Shown here one piece after another: positions 53,195 through 63,197 of a stretch of 64,000 nt of DNA (its first letter is position 1; each line of letters begins with the position of its first letter). Origin of the DNA: Trichobilharzia szidati. Taxonomy: Eukaryota > Platyhelminthes > Trematoda > Strigeidida > Schistosomatidae. Location: contig OX235275.1 in NCBI GenBank assembly GCA_944472155.2, positions 30,060,865 through 30,124,864 on the forward strand. Reading direction: 5' to 3'. A model generated the notes under the pieces. The model saw only the letters and a program-made list of their open reading frames with translations. It was not told the origin of the DNA and did no database searches. The position numbers were made by a program, and so were the translations under genes.

Positions 53195-54560
53195 GTTGAA
53201 CAAAGCAAGAACTACAGTTTTAGCAGAATAAAATGGTACTATTTTTTATTTCGTCGCCTTCTCGTCAGCTGCTTACAGGGCAAAGATATTATTAAATGTA
53301 TCTACAAAAACTATCTTAGAATACTTGTACAGAGTTCATTTTAAACAAAAATCAATCGATCAATATATGCATTCAGTAATAATATATACATTTATATATG
53401 CAATATTAAACACAATTCCGAACAATAATAATCATACACACTGAAAACTTTTCAGTATCTCGTATTCGGATGAAAAATATCCAGTTACCAGGGCAAAGAA
53501 AGACTGATAACCGCTTCTTTCTGAACGCACAAGTCAGGTTTCAGGCGCTTGATGGATTTGGCTTCAGCAAACTTGAGGAGAATTGGGCTCTTGTACCTAC
53601 TGATAATTGTGAACAGCTTTTCGACGTCAGCCGCATGACCTGTGTTGAGGAGATGCCTGGCGATGGCACTGTTTAAAGCATTTGTTCCCTTTAGATGTAA
53701 GCTTTTTGGTACATGTACAGAAAATCTTAGATATGCCCTTCTTTCTGTCGTTCCAATGTAAATGCTGCCACAGATACATGTAAATTTGTATATACAGTTG
53801 GAGTTAAAATGAGAAGGATGGATATTTATCAATTTTTGATTGCACCAAAGAGGATGTTGTTCGATAGACGGTGACGAGCTTAGCTGCAGAATAGGCTATG
53901 GCTTGTGATGTGCTCAGCCTTCTGTTGATCATCGCTGCAATGTTTTCGCTCAAAGTAGATTGGTTTTTTCTTACTGTGATTTGTTTTTCATTTGCGACTT
54001 CAGATCCTCCATACTTGTTGATGAACCTTTGAGGGTACCCATTGCTCTTCAATGTCTTTTCAAATTCTTACTCTAGTTTCTCTGTAGAGCATATTCTCCT
54101 CACTCTATAGTACAGAGTCTTAACCAGTGCTCGTTTATAGCTATTTGGACAAAAGCTATTAAAATGTAAGTACTGTCCTTTCCATGTGGACTTTCGATAA
54201 ATTGACTTTTGAAGACTACCGTCTTCTAGGCGTTCCATGGTGATGTCGAGGAAGTGGAACTTTTCGTCACTTTCATGTTCCATAGTGAACTCAATATTGA
54301 CGTGTGCATCATTGAATAATCTTAGTAAGTGTGAAGCATGACTTTTATCTTTACACACACTATAAGTGTTTCATCAACATATCGACAGTGGGAAGTTGTT
54401 TCGTGGATTGCCTGCTTCCACTTTGTTCTTTCAAGGTTGGACATGAATATATCTGCTAACACAGGGCTAAGTGGACTGCCCATAGCTACACCATCTATTT
54501 GGCGGTAAAGATTGTTGTCAAACTGGAATTGCACATCCATGGTACACATTGGCAGTTAAT
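53195..54560 (-). mobile_element. PLE-A element: palm to C-terminus, with tail and hammerhead
   Basis: Right to left: [20 protein letters not shown] (motif B), [12 protein letters not shown] (motif C, second aspartate now glutamate), a frameshift near 54340, FTMEHESDEKFHFLDITMER, RKSTWKGQYLHFNSFCPNSY, YRVRRICSTEKLE and a stop, LKSNGYPQRFINKYGGSEVA and INRRLSTSQAIAYSAAKL, another frameshift near 53820, HFNSNCIYKFTCICGSIYIG, HLLNTGHAADVEKLFTIIS and LCVQKEAVISLSLPW, stop near 53487. Tail 53195-53484 ends with the hammerhead at 53223-53272. Confidence 0.9.
53223..53272 (-). ncRNA. Candidate type I hammerhead at a PLE-A 3' end
   Basis: Minus strand: GCAG/CTGC stem I, CTGACGA box (complement at 53262-53268), a weakly paired 9-nt stem II, GAAA (complement at 53249-53252), stem III ATAAAA/TTTTAT and a U-rich triplet. 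The sister copy at 21.36 kb has CTGAAGA; both fit CUGANGA. Confidence 0.5.
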
Positions 54561-54969
54561 TGTTAATTAATTGTTTTGAAGACTTTTAAAGTCTTAATTC
54601 CACCACCTCGCCTATACCTAAAACTGATGGACTAAAATAACCACTTGACTGGTACAAAGTTTGATGTAAGAGAAATACATATTAGTGTGGAACTGATGGT
54701 GAGGAACTAATTGAAAAGCGATGCACATTTCTTCAGTCGATCTGTTGGTTTTTGCTAATTGAGCAAATGGGAACTTTGAAATTACTAATATGTTTAAGTA
54801 ATATATATTGTGTCTTTTTGATATCTTTTGAATAATTGCATTGCAAGATGGAGAAATTAGGATCACTTAGGGTTAATAAATCCTTGCAGAGAGCATGATG
54901 AAGACATACTACTTCGAATAACCAATTAAAAATAGTGTTGTCAATCTTACACAACTCTCACAGGTAGAA
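54561..54969. other. No recognised feature
   Basis: AT-rich DNA; no motif recognised. Confidence 0.4.
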
Positions 54970-55135
54970 AAATAATTTTCGACAACACATTAAGAAGACG
55001 TAGTTTATCGGAAACATATATAACGTGTGTGTATTTGCGTAAAATATTTCGGACATTCTGCTCTCACACACACGTACTTATCATACACAATTATATAGAA
55101 GGTAAGAAGGCATGAAACATTACAATACAGGTCAG
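54970..55135 (-). repeat. PLE-B-related tail fragment
   Basis: AAGAAGACGTAGTTTATCGG, TTTGCGTAAAATATTTCGGA and CACACACACGTACTTATCAT match the arms of the 22.1-23.3 kb element (AAGAAGACGTAATTTGTCTG, ATCACACACGGACTTGTCAT). Same orientation as that element's left arm. Confidence 0.6.
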
Positions 55136-55332
55136 ACTGTGTACCAGTCAAGTTCAAAAAAGATGGGTGGGGAGATGACGACGCAAAAGTATGGGTAAGA
55201 AAGAAAAGACAAACGAAGCAAAGAAGGGTTTGAAAATATGATAAAAGTAAACTGATCCTTGACTCTTAATTGAATTACCAAGGCAGATTTAAAGTAATAA
55301 CAACTAATTTTCAAGTATTGGATTTGTAGGGT

Positions 55333-55535
55333 CATTGGATCTGGTCCCAGTGGCTTAATGGTCTACGAGCTAGCTCACCTTGTAACCAGAAGGTCCTAGG
55401 TTCGAACTCTGGCAGTGGGTGCATACTGTGAGGAGTCTCAGCCTAGGATGAAACAGCTGTCCTGCACTCCCTGCAGGTTTTACGATGGTCCTCTAACTGA
55501 TGTCAGCTGACGATAAAATCCTGCAACCAATAACA
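55333..55535 (+). repeat. HHR-SINE2 fragment
   Basis: A-box-like AGTGGCTTAATGGTCTACG (about 55350), B-box-like AGGTTCGAACTC (about 55398) and the block GGATGAAACAGCTGTCC (55446), ending near CAACCAAT. Lacks the leader. The hammerhead box is decayed. Confidence 0.7.
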
Positions 55536-55969
55536 AATAACTTTTGGACACTAAAATAGTTTAAAGTCCCTTTATGGCCAAGGTTTCAACGATGTTTGAA
55601 AAAGTCGAGTAATAGGTAAATATCTTCGTATAGGCGTTCTGGTTGTGACGAATAAGAAAGTTAAGAACAGCAGGACAACACTCTCAGGAGACTGTGTTTA
55701 AAGAGAACAAATACACAAAACTATCAAGAAATTAACCTCCAGTAGACACGACAGTGAACAACTCAATTTCAGATACAAAAATTGTGAAATTTTATCCAAA
55801 ACAACATCTAAATAGGTGTTAAGATGAGATGCATTCAGTAAATCCCAAAATACACGAGCTCAACAGTTCAGACAATTGATGGAATTTAAAGGTGTTACTT
55901 TGTAGGGATTCAACGGACTTTAAAATTGATTGCAAACTGAATTCTTTTTGAGCACCACTGAAAACTATG
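55536..55969. other. No recognised feature
   Basis: AT-rich DNA between a SINE fragment and the rRNA pseudogene; no motif recognised. Confidence 0.4.
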
Positions 55970-56345
55970 GCCTATTGAACAGAACCCTGATTACCTGTCA
56001 CCTGATATTGTCATGGAGGCCAGGTTACCTACCAAAACATTGATAGGGCAGACGTTTGAAAGATCCATCGCCGACAGGTAGCCGACTGAGATCATAAGCA
56101 TTACCCACAGTCGTCACACAGGTATTCAACAGAGGTGGTCAAAACTGACCCCGGTTGGTTCTATCCTAATAATTGCATGTATTGGCTCTAGAATTAATAC
56201 AGCTATCCATGTAATAAATATAAACTAAGGAACTATAGAAGGTTAATTAAGCCATTCACTGTTTCATCATTAAAGGTATATACTTAGACATTCATGGCCT
56301 AATCTTTGAGACAAATGTATGACTACTGGCAGGATCAACCAGTTT
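55970..56345 (-). pseudogene. 18S rRNA pseudogene, first ~380 bases
   Basis: The minus strand starts with CTGGTTGATCCTGCCAGTAG (56342-56323), the universal 5' end of eukaryotic small-subunit rRNA. It continues with TTTGTCTCAAAGATTAGGCC, ATTCTAGAGCCAATACATGC, GATCTTTCAAACGTCTGCCC and TGACAGGTAATCAGGGTTC. Many substitutions, often at CpG sites, in positions conserved across eukaryotes (for example GATTAAGCCATGCATG is altered) show it is not functional. It ends abruptly near 55970. Confidence 0.92.
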
Positions 56346-56990
56346 ATTCACTTAGTGATACACATATTGACTGGGCGCTTATACACTGGTCTTCAGGATT
56401 ACGGAACACACCTATCCCTGCCTTTTGCGCTACGAGACCAGCATACAGTAGCACCCTGTGGTGCAATCACTCGACAGCTGTCTCCTTCAGATACATCACA
56501 ATGCATAGGTTAGCATACTTACACCGATCAATAATTAAGCCAATCAATTATTCACAGCATAGATAGGCTCAGTAGAATCCACCTTGCATGGAAGACTAGC
56601 TAAACGTTTTATTATAAGCAGGACTAGCATACATAGCAACTCTGCAGTGGCTATTACCCACCATATTCAGTAAAATCGTTATACCTGGCAACCATTTCAG
56701 CATGTGAATAGCCTTTATACGTCTAACAAGACCATAGAAAACCATTCACAATCATATAAGCGAGCTGTTAGAATGGTATATCTCATGCTCATACCGTCTA
56801 TATAGATTCCGCTATGGTTGCAACAGGATTTTAGGGTTAGTAAACAAGGCAGCCTAGCTGAGTGCTATTAGGCCCAAAAAAGCTTTAAAAACCATGATCA
56901 CAAGTTGCAATACCATGATTTCGCATGCCTGAGTCATTTTTCAATTTTGTGACTTTTGCACCCCGATTTAAGACTAGTATCCCTAGATCG
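56346..56990 (-). other. Possible rDNA external spacer upstream of the 18S relic
   Basis: The sequence immediately 5' of the 18S start, with many small inverted motifs and a composition distinct from neighbouring AT-rich DNA. Position and texture suggest the 5' external transcribed spacer of the same rDNA copy, but no spacer motif can be verified here. Confidence 0.3.
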
Positions 56991-57039
56991 GAACTCAATC
57001 TTTAATTCAGTCGAACCCCTGCGAAATCAAAACTTGAAA

Positions 57040-57345
57040 ATTAGACTACTACAGTCTATCGACTGACTATTGGATGAAGTTGCATGAACTTCTACTGAAA
57101 AATCATGATCACCGAGTTGGGGTGGTGTGAGGGCGAATACTCGTCGATAACACTTGTCGGTGGTCACGCATTGAGATTCTGTCCCATTGGTTGCATTGTC
57201 AATGACCTCGTCTTGAAGCCAGGAAGTTATTGATTCTGTCCCTGCTAGATGGGCCATGGGTGCCTACTGCTGAATGGGGACGAGACAGATATCTAGCACT
57301 CTGTGGTTTTCAATGATTCTTTAACTAATTTCAGTGAGTGATCAC
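57040..57345 (+). repeat. HHR-SINE2 copy, degenerate
   Basis: Order of blocks agrees with HHR-SINE2: GAGGGCGAATACTCGTCGAT (57131), TGACCTCGTCTTGAAGCCAG (57209), CTACTGCTGAATGGGGACGA (57266) and TTCTTTAACTAATTTCAG (57318). The tRNA boxes and the hammerhead are decayed. Confidence 0.5.
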
Positions 57346-57529
57346 TCTTAAACTTAATGGAAGAAAACTATTTGCAGTAAAGCCGAATGTCATTAGAACA
57401 AAGTGGGTGATCAACCTCTCAACAAGAGTATTGAGCTGTGAAAAAAGAAACATTGTTTGACAGAAAGGCTTAAGCGTCAGTGTAATTAGCCGCTGACAAA
57501 TTAAAACTTCAGGATATTGTTATAATAAT

Positions 57530-58620
57530 AATAATAATTTACTTTATTCCAAAAACAGTACTTGTGATACAGAATGGAATTTTCAGCATTAATCACAATA
57601 TTGCATCTAATTTCCTCAAATTATAAATAAAATTAATCACAAAGAAAATTTTTCTACATTTACAATACGGTTAATATAAAAATAAATAAATAAAACATAA
57701 AAAACATGCAGCATATAAAATGGAAATAATAATAATGATAGCAGCTAAGGTAATGAAAATAATAATAATAATACAAGTGAAAATTGCCGTTGGCTTGTTT
57801 CACACAGTATTGTCGATGCGGTATACGAATCCTTGCATGATTAAAAATATTGAATATGATGTTCTCTTTACATGATATGGTGAGGGGAAAAACAAAAATT
57901 ACAGCAGTCATAGATATAAGTTGGTGTTTGCAGTTATGAAAGTGAGAACAAGAAGCAACAGGACCATAAATATAATAGAAATAATAAAAGTAAATCTTGA
58001 AGGTATATAGGGATGGATGGATGGAGGAGATTGTTTATTTACTAGATGAAAAAAGGTTAGTCAATTCTTGCCTGACGCTATTTTCATCACATAAAATACG
58101 TGCCAAGTATGGTATCACAGAATTTTTATACTTAGACGTGCGAGCATACAGTTTTCTGAAGTTACTTCTTGTTCTACCTGAGGAGATGCAAGGTGAAAGC
58201 TTAGGGTGAAGTGGATGCTCCAAGTCAGACAAAATCCCTTTAGCAAATATACTGCACGAAGTCAAATGCCTATCGACAACGACGTTAACTATGTAGTCCA
58301 CTGGGACACCACTCACTCTGCTGACAGTCTTCAGCATTCTTTGAATTGTGACAAAGTCCCTTTTAAGCAAACCAGGAAAAAATGAGGGTGGACAATAAAG
58401 AAGAATAGGTAGGATGCAAGAGTTTATAAACTGTAAGAGGAGGGGTTGAGTTATACCCCAGTGCCTTAACTTCTTAATGTAAAATGTCAGGTGGAATATT
58501 TTACTGGAGATCGCTGAGACATGGGAAGACTAGGAGAGATCAAAAGAGAGAATAATAATATTATTATTATTAATTAGCCGCTGACAAATTAAAACCTCAG
58601 GATATTGTTATCACAGTACA
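57530..58620 (-). mobile_element. CR1-type LINE 3' half with AT-repeat end
   Basis: Right to left: a decayed thumb (KLRHWGITQPLLLQFINS-like text, 58.47-58.4 kb), then 58370-58035: LKRDFVTIQRMLKTVSRVSG, VPVDYIVNVVVDRHLTSCSI, FAKGILSDLEHPLHPKLSPC, RTRSNFRKLYARTSKYKNSV, IPYLARILCDENSVRQELTN. A stop and a 3' UTR (58034-57550) follow, then an AATAAT repeat. The UTR is nearly identical to 62862-63196. Confidence 0.85.
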
Positions 58621-58754
58621 GAAGTAGCATTAAGATAAGATAATTGCTTACCACAGTGTATATTGACTCAGTAAAACTAGAAGGAAGCATAAACGGACTT
58701 ATCACCACAGTTGAATTTGCCAGTCTAAAAAGTTTTCAAATTGACAGAAACATA

Positions 58755-59830
58755 ATAATAATAATTTGCTTTATTCCAAAACAGTACATGTGATACGGAA
58801 TGGAATTCTCAGCATTTTTACTACAGTACTGCATCCAGTTAGCACATTATCAATAAATAGAATTCTACATAGATTAAGGAAATCTCAGTTCATTATGACA
58901 ACAACACATTGGCATGTCGGTAGCAAAGGTAAAGCTGAACAGTGTTTGAAGTTGTTAGAAAAGTGGGAGCTGTCATATTCACTGGCGTAAACGAGAGAAA
59001 GAAACAAAGCAGCATATGACAGAAAAAAAGAGAGAGAAAAGGAAAAGAAAGAAAGAAAATGTTGCACCTATAAATGATATGAGTTGGAAAGACGAGATCC
59101 AGTTTTACTACTGACTATTTAATGAATTATAGGTGTCACGGCTTATGCTTTCTTTATCACACAGAACACGAGCTAAGTAGGGTATGGTTGAGTTTTTGTA
59201 CTTGCTGGTTCGAACATATAGTTTTCTATATAGGCTTCTGGTTTTGCCTGATGAGATGCAAGGTTAGAGTTGTGAATGAAAAGGGTGGTGTGAGTTAGAT
59301 AAATTGGATTTGACCCATTTTTCACATGAGTCCATATGCCTTTCAACCAGAATATTAACAAGCTGGTTAAGTGGCACGTTGCTTACCCTGCTGACAACCT
59401 TTGACATCCTGTGTAATATGTTATAGTCTTTCTTCAGTAGCCCGGGAAAAACTAAGTGGGAACAATAGAGAATAATAGGCAGAATGCGAGAATTAACGAA
59501 TTGTAGGAGTAAGGGTTGGGTTATACCAGAATGTTTTAACTTCTTGATGCAGAAGGTAAGACGGAATATTTTCTTAGAAATCGCCAAGATATGAGACGAC
59601 CAGGAGAGATCAGCAGATAGAATGACGCCTAGGTATTTAATTTCCGATTTGGTTTTTATTTCAGTGCCGTCTATGTTGCATACCTCGTGAGAGCCAACCA
59701 GTTTGTTTAGGTCGGATTTATGCCTAAAGGTGAAATTGACTGTTTGGCATTTGGAGGGGTTTAGGGTAAGACAGTTTTCATTGGACCACTGGCTGGTAAT
59801 TGTCAAATCATACAGTGTTAATTATTTTTA
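58755..59830 (-). mobile_element. CR1-type LINE 3' half, second subfamily
   Basis: Right to left: TITSQWSNENCLTLNPSKCQ, TVNFTFRHKSDLNKLVGSHE, TEIKTKSEIKYLGVILSADL, SWSSHILAISKKIFRLTFCI, KLKHSGITQPLLLQFVNSRI, LPIILYCSHLVFPGLLKKDY, VSRVSNVPLNQLVNILVERH, ending near SHHPFHSQL at 59264 with a further frame to about 59130. The frame is open for 180 codons. The 3' UTR (59060-58755) has a purine-rich GAAAGAAA run and ends in AATAAT, as in the 36.7 kb copy. Confidence 0.87.
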
Positions 59831-60484
59831 AACATTTGTGGAATTTAGAGGAGACATTCACTTTTCAGGAAAAAGAATCAATTAGCCACGGTTTCAGAAA
59901 ACGTTACCTATTTATTTACCCCGAATTGTGCCACACACTTCGGGAGAACGGAAAGAACGGCATACACCTCCAATTTTCAAAAGGCATGTACCGAAAAATC
60001 GAACTCTCATTGGAACAAATGCTTTCAATAGTCCCATTGCTATGCATCTCTTTGATACTAGTCATTAGATGGACATCTTAAAACCTTTTTAAATTATCAG
60101 TAGACAAAATAGCTCAGTCCTCTTGAAGTTTGCCGGAGTAATCGCTATAAAAACGCCTGAAACTCGATTTATCTGTTCAGAAAGAAGCAGTTGGCAGTCT
60201 TTCTTTGCCCTATGCTGAAAAATGGATGTCTTAATTCTCTCTTTCATTTGATTACGCAATCTCCGGCTTTGACTTCTCCCCTCCGTTGATAAAGTGCAAC
60301 TTTATTTGTCTTTTGTTTCTATGATTTGAATTGAACTCAGTATATTGTTACTCATTTTATCAGTTTTTTTGTCATCTCACTCACCTTTTTACCATTGTTT
60401 GCATGCATTAATTTCTTGTTGAAATTTGAACTCTCTGTCAGCTGGCATCCTGTGCAAACTGCAGGTATTTCTTTCAGGTCAGAC
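59831..60484. other. No recognised feature
   Basis: AT-rich DNA. An open frame at 59800-60081 shows no known domain. Confidence 0.4.
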
Positions 60485-60830
60485 CATGGACTGATATCGG
60501 TTAGAGAAGCATTGAAAGCCACCAAGAAGTACTGAACAGCTGTTTCGTCAGCCTAGATTGGGACGCATCGGCAGTACGCATCCACTGCACTGATGTTCGA
60601 ACCCAGGACCTTCCGGTTAGAAGGCGATGTCTTGGCTGAATGGTTGTTCGTGACCTTGTCTTGTTACTGGAAGGTCCTTGGTCGTGTACTGCCGATGAGT
60701 CTCAAACTAGGGTGACGGAACAGCTGTTCAGTACTCCAGAGCTGGTTTTCAATGATTCTCTAACTGATATCATTCTGCAGTCTAACCTGAAGCAAATAGA
60801 ATCCTTACAGACCAATTCTTGGAAATCACA
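60485..60830. repeat. HHR-SINE2 inverted pair, degenerate
   Basis: Minus unit (60485-60640: AGGTCAGACCATGGACTGAT to TTCGAACCCAGGACCTTCCG) and plus unit (60640-60830: TTACTGGAAGGTCCTTGGTC, CTCAAACTAGGGTGACGGAA, CAGCTGTTCAGTACTCC, CTTACAGACCAATTCTTGG). The hammerhead boxes carry several changes. No clear target duplication. Confidence 0.65.
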
Positions 60831-61019
60831 GGAATGTTAATATGGTTTCTGTACATAAGCCTAATAAGAATATCTTTAGGCTGTAAGCAGCTGACGATGA
60901 GAAGCTATCGAAATAAACGATGATGGAAGCATCTTATTCTGCACAAACTATTGATCTTGTTTTATTCAAATACTTCCCTGGTCTTGTACGTCCGTCGAAA
61001 CACTGAATTATCTACCATG

Positions 61020-61345
61020 TGTGTAATACCTAGGAAGGATTAACAACAGGAGACTGTGGCATGCAACGAACCATCTAATCAACAACCTATCGCCTAACAA
61101 CTATGCAAATCGGACACATTTTACAAAGATCGTTGAGTAACATCATGTGTCAGGCTGTCGAGTGGAATTTGAATGGTAAACAACACTTTGAGCGTTGGTC
61201 TGAGCGTGACATGGAGGAAATTATGTGAGGCGAAGAAACAAACTTATGGGAAATAATGGAGCTAGCTAACAGGGGAATTCAGGGAATGTAACGAAACGGA
61301 GATGTACTGCTCAAGCTATATGTTCTACTCAAAACCTTAGGGAAC
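61020..61345 (+). pseudogene. RTE-type LINE C-terminal end
   Basis: Contains the ...CGAGTGGAATTTGAATGGTA block (WNP-GKR position, about 61160) and AAGCTATATGTTCTACTCAAA near the end (about 61314). Same order as 15.2-15.45 kb. Frameshifted. Confidence 0.5.
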
Positions 61346-61597
61346 AAATATTTATTACATAATGATATTTTTTATCCTCTATCATTGTGTGATAATATCA
61401 TGAAACCATCAATCACAAGACGTTTCATTTCCTTAAGAGATAAACTAATATAATTTAGAGGGAATATATATATATGTAAATATGTATAGTGTGAAACAGG
61501 AGAGAAAAGGACTTCCTACAACTCCTTCATTCGTATTGCATAATTGTCATCATCATCTTATGGTGATATTAGATGGCTGGAGGCGATCGGCAGGAAG

Positions 61598-61640
61598 CCT
61601 TGGACCTAGGTTTCGTGCTAGTTGGCACTCTTCAGCAAGG
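61598..61640 (-). ncRNA. Type I hammerhead ribozyme in HHR-SINE1
   Basis: Minus strand: CCTTG/CAAGG stem I, CTGAAGA, fully paired stem II GTGC/GCAC around CAACTA, GAAA, stem III CCTAGG and GUC. All conserved core positions are intact. Confidence 0.88.
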
Positions 61641-61934
61641 CGTATCTGCAACCTTGAAGGAACTCATGTCGCTTCTGAGATTCGAACCCGCGTCACCCAG
61701 TGCTGCGGTCAGAGACGTTACCACTGAGCTATTCGGGGCTCGCGATTGACCTCCTGTAGGACTGTAGTGGATATTTTGATTTGACACTAGTAACTAGCAT
61801 AATGCGTCTAGTCTCTCTTTGGTGCAGACTGAATTCTATCAGTCAGGTTGTAATGTGGCCACCATTCTAGGTAGCTCGTCATCACGGTGTACATTGTTTG
61901 TGATGATATTAGATGGTCGGAGGTTGCAGATACG

Positions 61935-61977
61935 CCTTGCTGAAGAGTACCAACTAGCACGAAACCTAGGTCCAAGG
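61935..61977 (+). ncRNA. Hammerhead ribozyme in HHR-SINE1, one stem II mismatch
   Basis: Stem I CCTTG (61935-61939) with CAAGG (61973-61977), CTGAAGA, stem II GTAC/GCAC (one A-C mismatch), GAAA (61961-61964), CCTAGG and GUC. The core is canonical; the mismatch may lower activity. Confidence 0.82.
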
Positions 61978-62574
61978 CTTCCTGCCGATCGCCTCCAGCC
62001 ATCTAATATCATCACAATTAATGTACACCGTGATGGCGAGCTACCTAGAATGGTGGCCACATTACAACCTGACTGATAGAATTCAGTCTGCATCAAAAGA
62101 GAGGACTAGACGCATTATGCTAGTTACTAGTGTCAAATCAAAATATCCACTACAGTCCTACAGGAGGTCAATCGCGAGCCCTGAATAGCTCAGTGGTAAC
62201 GTCTCTGACCGCAGCACTGGGTGACGCGGGTTCGAATCTCAGAAGCGACATGAGTTCCTTCAAGGTTGCAAATAAAAATATCATCTTATGGGTTTTTAAT
62301 CAAATCTTCTCCTACCTTCTTCCGTTGTTTAACTGAGGCAGGATTCCTTAAAAATTGCTTGTTTACGTAAATGATATTAAAGGAAACAAAAGATTCGAAA
62401 CCTTCTTAAATTCTGTTTCAAGTTTTCTCCCTCCTCTCAACTTATAGATAACAGCGATGCTTGTGGATAACACGCAAATTTGATTTTGTTTAGTTACATA
62501 ACGATAAATTGATCAAATTAGTAAAGGCTGCCTTAATTTAATAGAAATCAGTAGGATACATTGACGTTTTTTGT

Positions 62575-62860
62575 TACTGTCAGCAAGGCGTGCTTGCATC
62601 ATTGATGGAACTGATGTCTCCTCGGAGATTTAGTGCTGCTGTTGGAGATGTTTCAATTTCTCTGTGAAAATGAAGGTAACCGTTTATAGGACTTTTTAAT
62701 ACAATAGTGCTTTAGGTGGGTTTTTTAGGTGATCTGACATTGGCAATCACTAATGAGCAGCATACACATCCTTTTGTTAGATGATTAGAGGCTATCGGAA
62801 GGAAGTATTGAAAATAAGTTCCATGTTTGTTGGTCAATTTCAGAAGGGTGTATCTGCAAT
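62575..62860 (-). repeat. HHR-SINE1 pieces, degenerate
   Basis: CAGCAAGGCGTGCTTGCATC and GGAGATTTAGTGCTGCTGTT (62580-62650) and, further right, GATTAGAGGCTATCGGAAGG and AGAAGGGTGTATCTGCAATC (62783-62860) align with the minus-strand unit at 61.57 kb. Both hammerheads are destroyed. Confidence 0.5.
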
Positions 62861-62861
62861 C

Positions 62862-63196
62862 ATAATAATAATAATGATTTACTTTATTCCAAAAAACAGT
62901 ACTTGTGATACAGAATGGAATTTTCAGCATTAATCACAATATTGCATCTAATTTCCTCAAATTATAAATAAAATTAATCACACAGAAAATTTTTTCACAT
63001 TTACAATAGGGGTAATGTCAAAAAAACATGCAGCATATAAAATGGAAATAATAATAATGATAGCAGCTAAGGTAATGATAATAATACAAGTGGAAATTGC
63101 CATGGGCTTGTTTCACACAGTATTGTCGATGTGGTATACAAATCCTTGCATGATTAAAAATATTGAATATAATGTTCTCTTTACATGATATGGTGA
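62862..63196 (-). mobile_element. CR1-type LINE 3' UTR fragment
   Basis: Nearly identical to 57530-57885: AATAATAATAATGATTTACT, CAGTACTTGTGATACAGAAT, ATGCAGCATATAAAATGGAA, and TTGATGTTCTCTTTACATGA-like text, with the AT-repeat end on the left. It breaks off at 63196 against an RTE tail. Confidence 0.85.
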
Positions 63197-63197
63197 T

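Larger units (their letters stand above)
61564..62279. repeat. HHR-SINE1 (Sm-alpha-like) inverted dimer with perfect 12-bp target duplication
   Basis: A full minus-strand unit (about 61564-61923) and a full plus-strand unit (about 61923-62279) lie head to head. Each unit holds a hammerhead, a spacer and a tRNA-like region with A-box TAGCTCAGTGGTAACG (62186) and B-box GGGTTCGAATCTC (62228). ATCATCTTATGG occurs at 61552-61563 and 62280-62291, enclosing the pair exactly. The arms are very similar, implying a single event, fairly recent compared with other copies. Confidence 0.95.
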
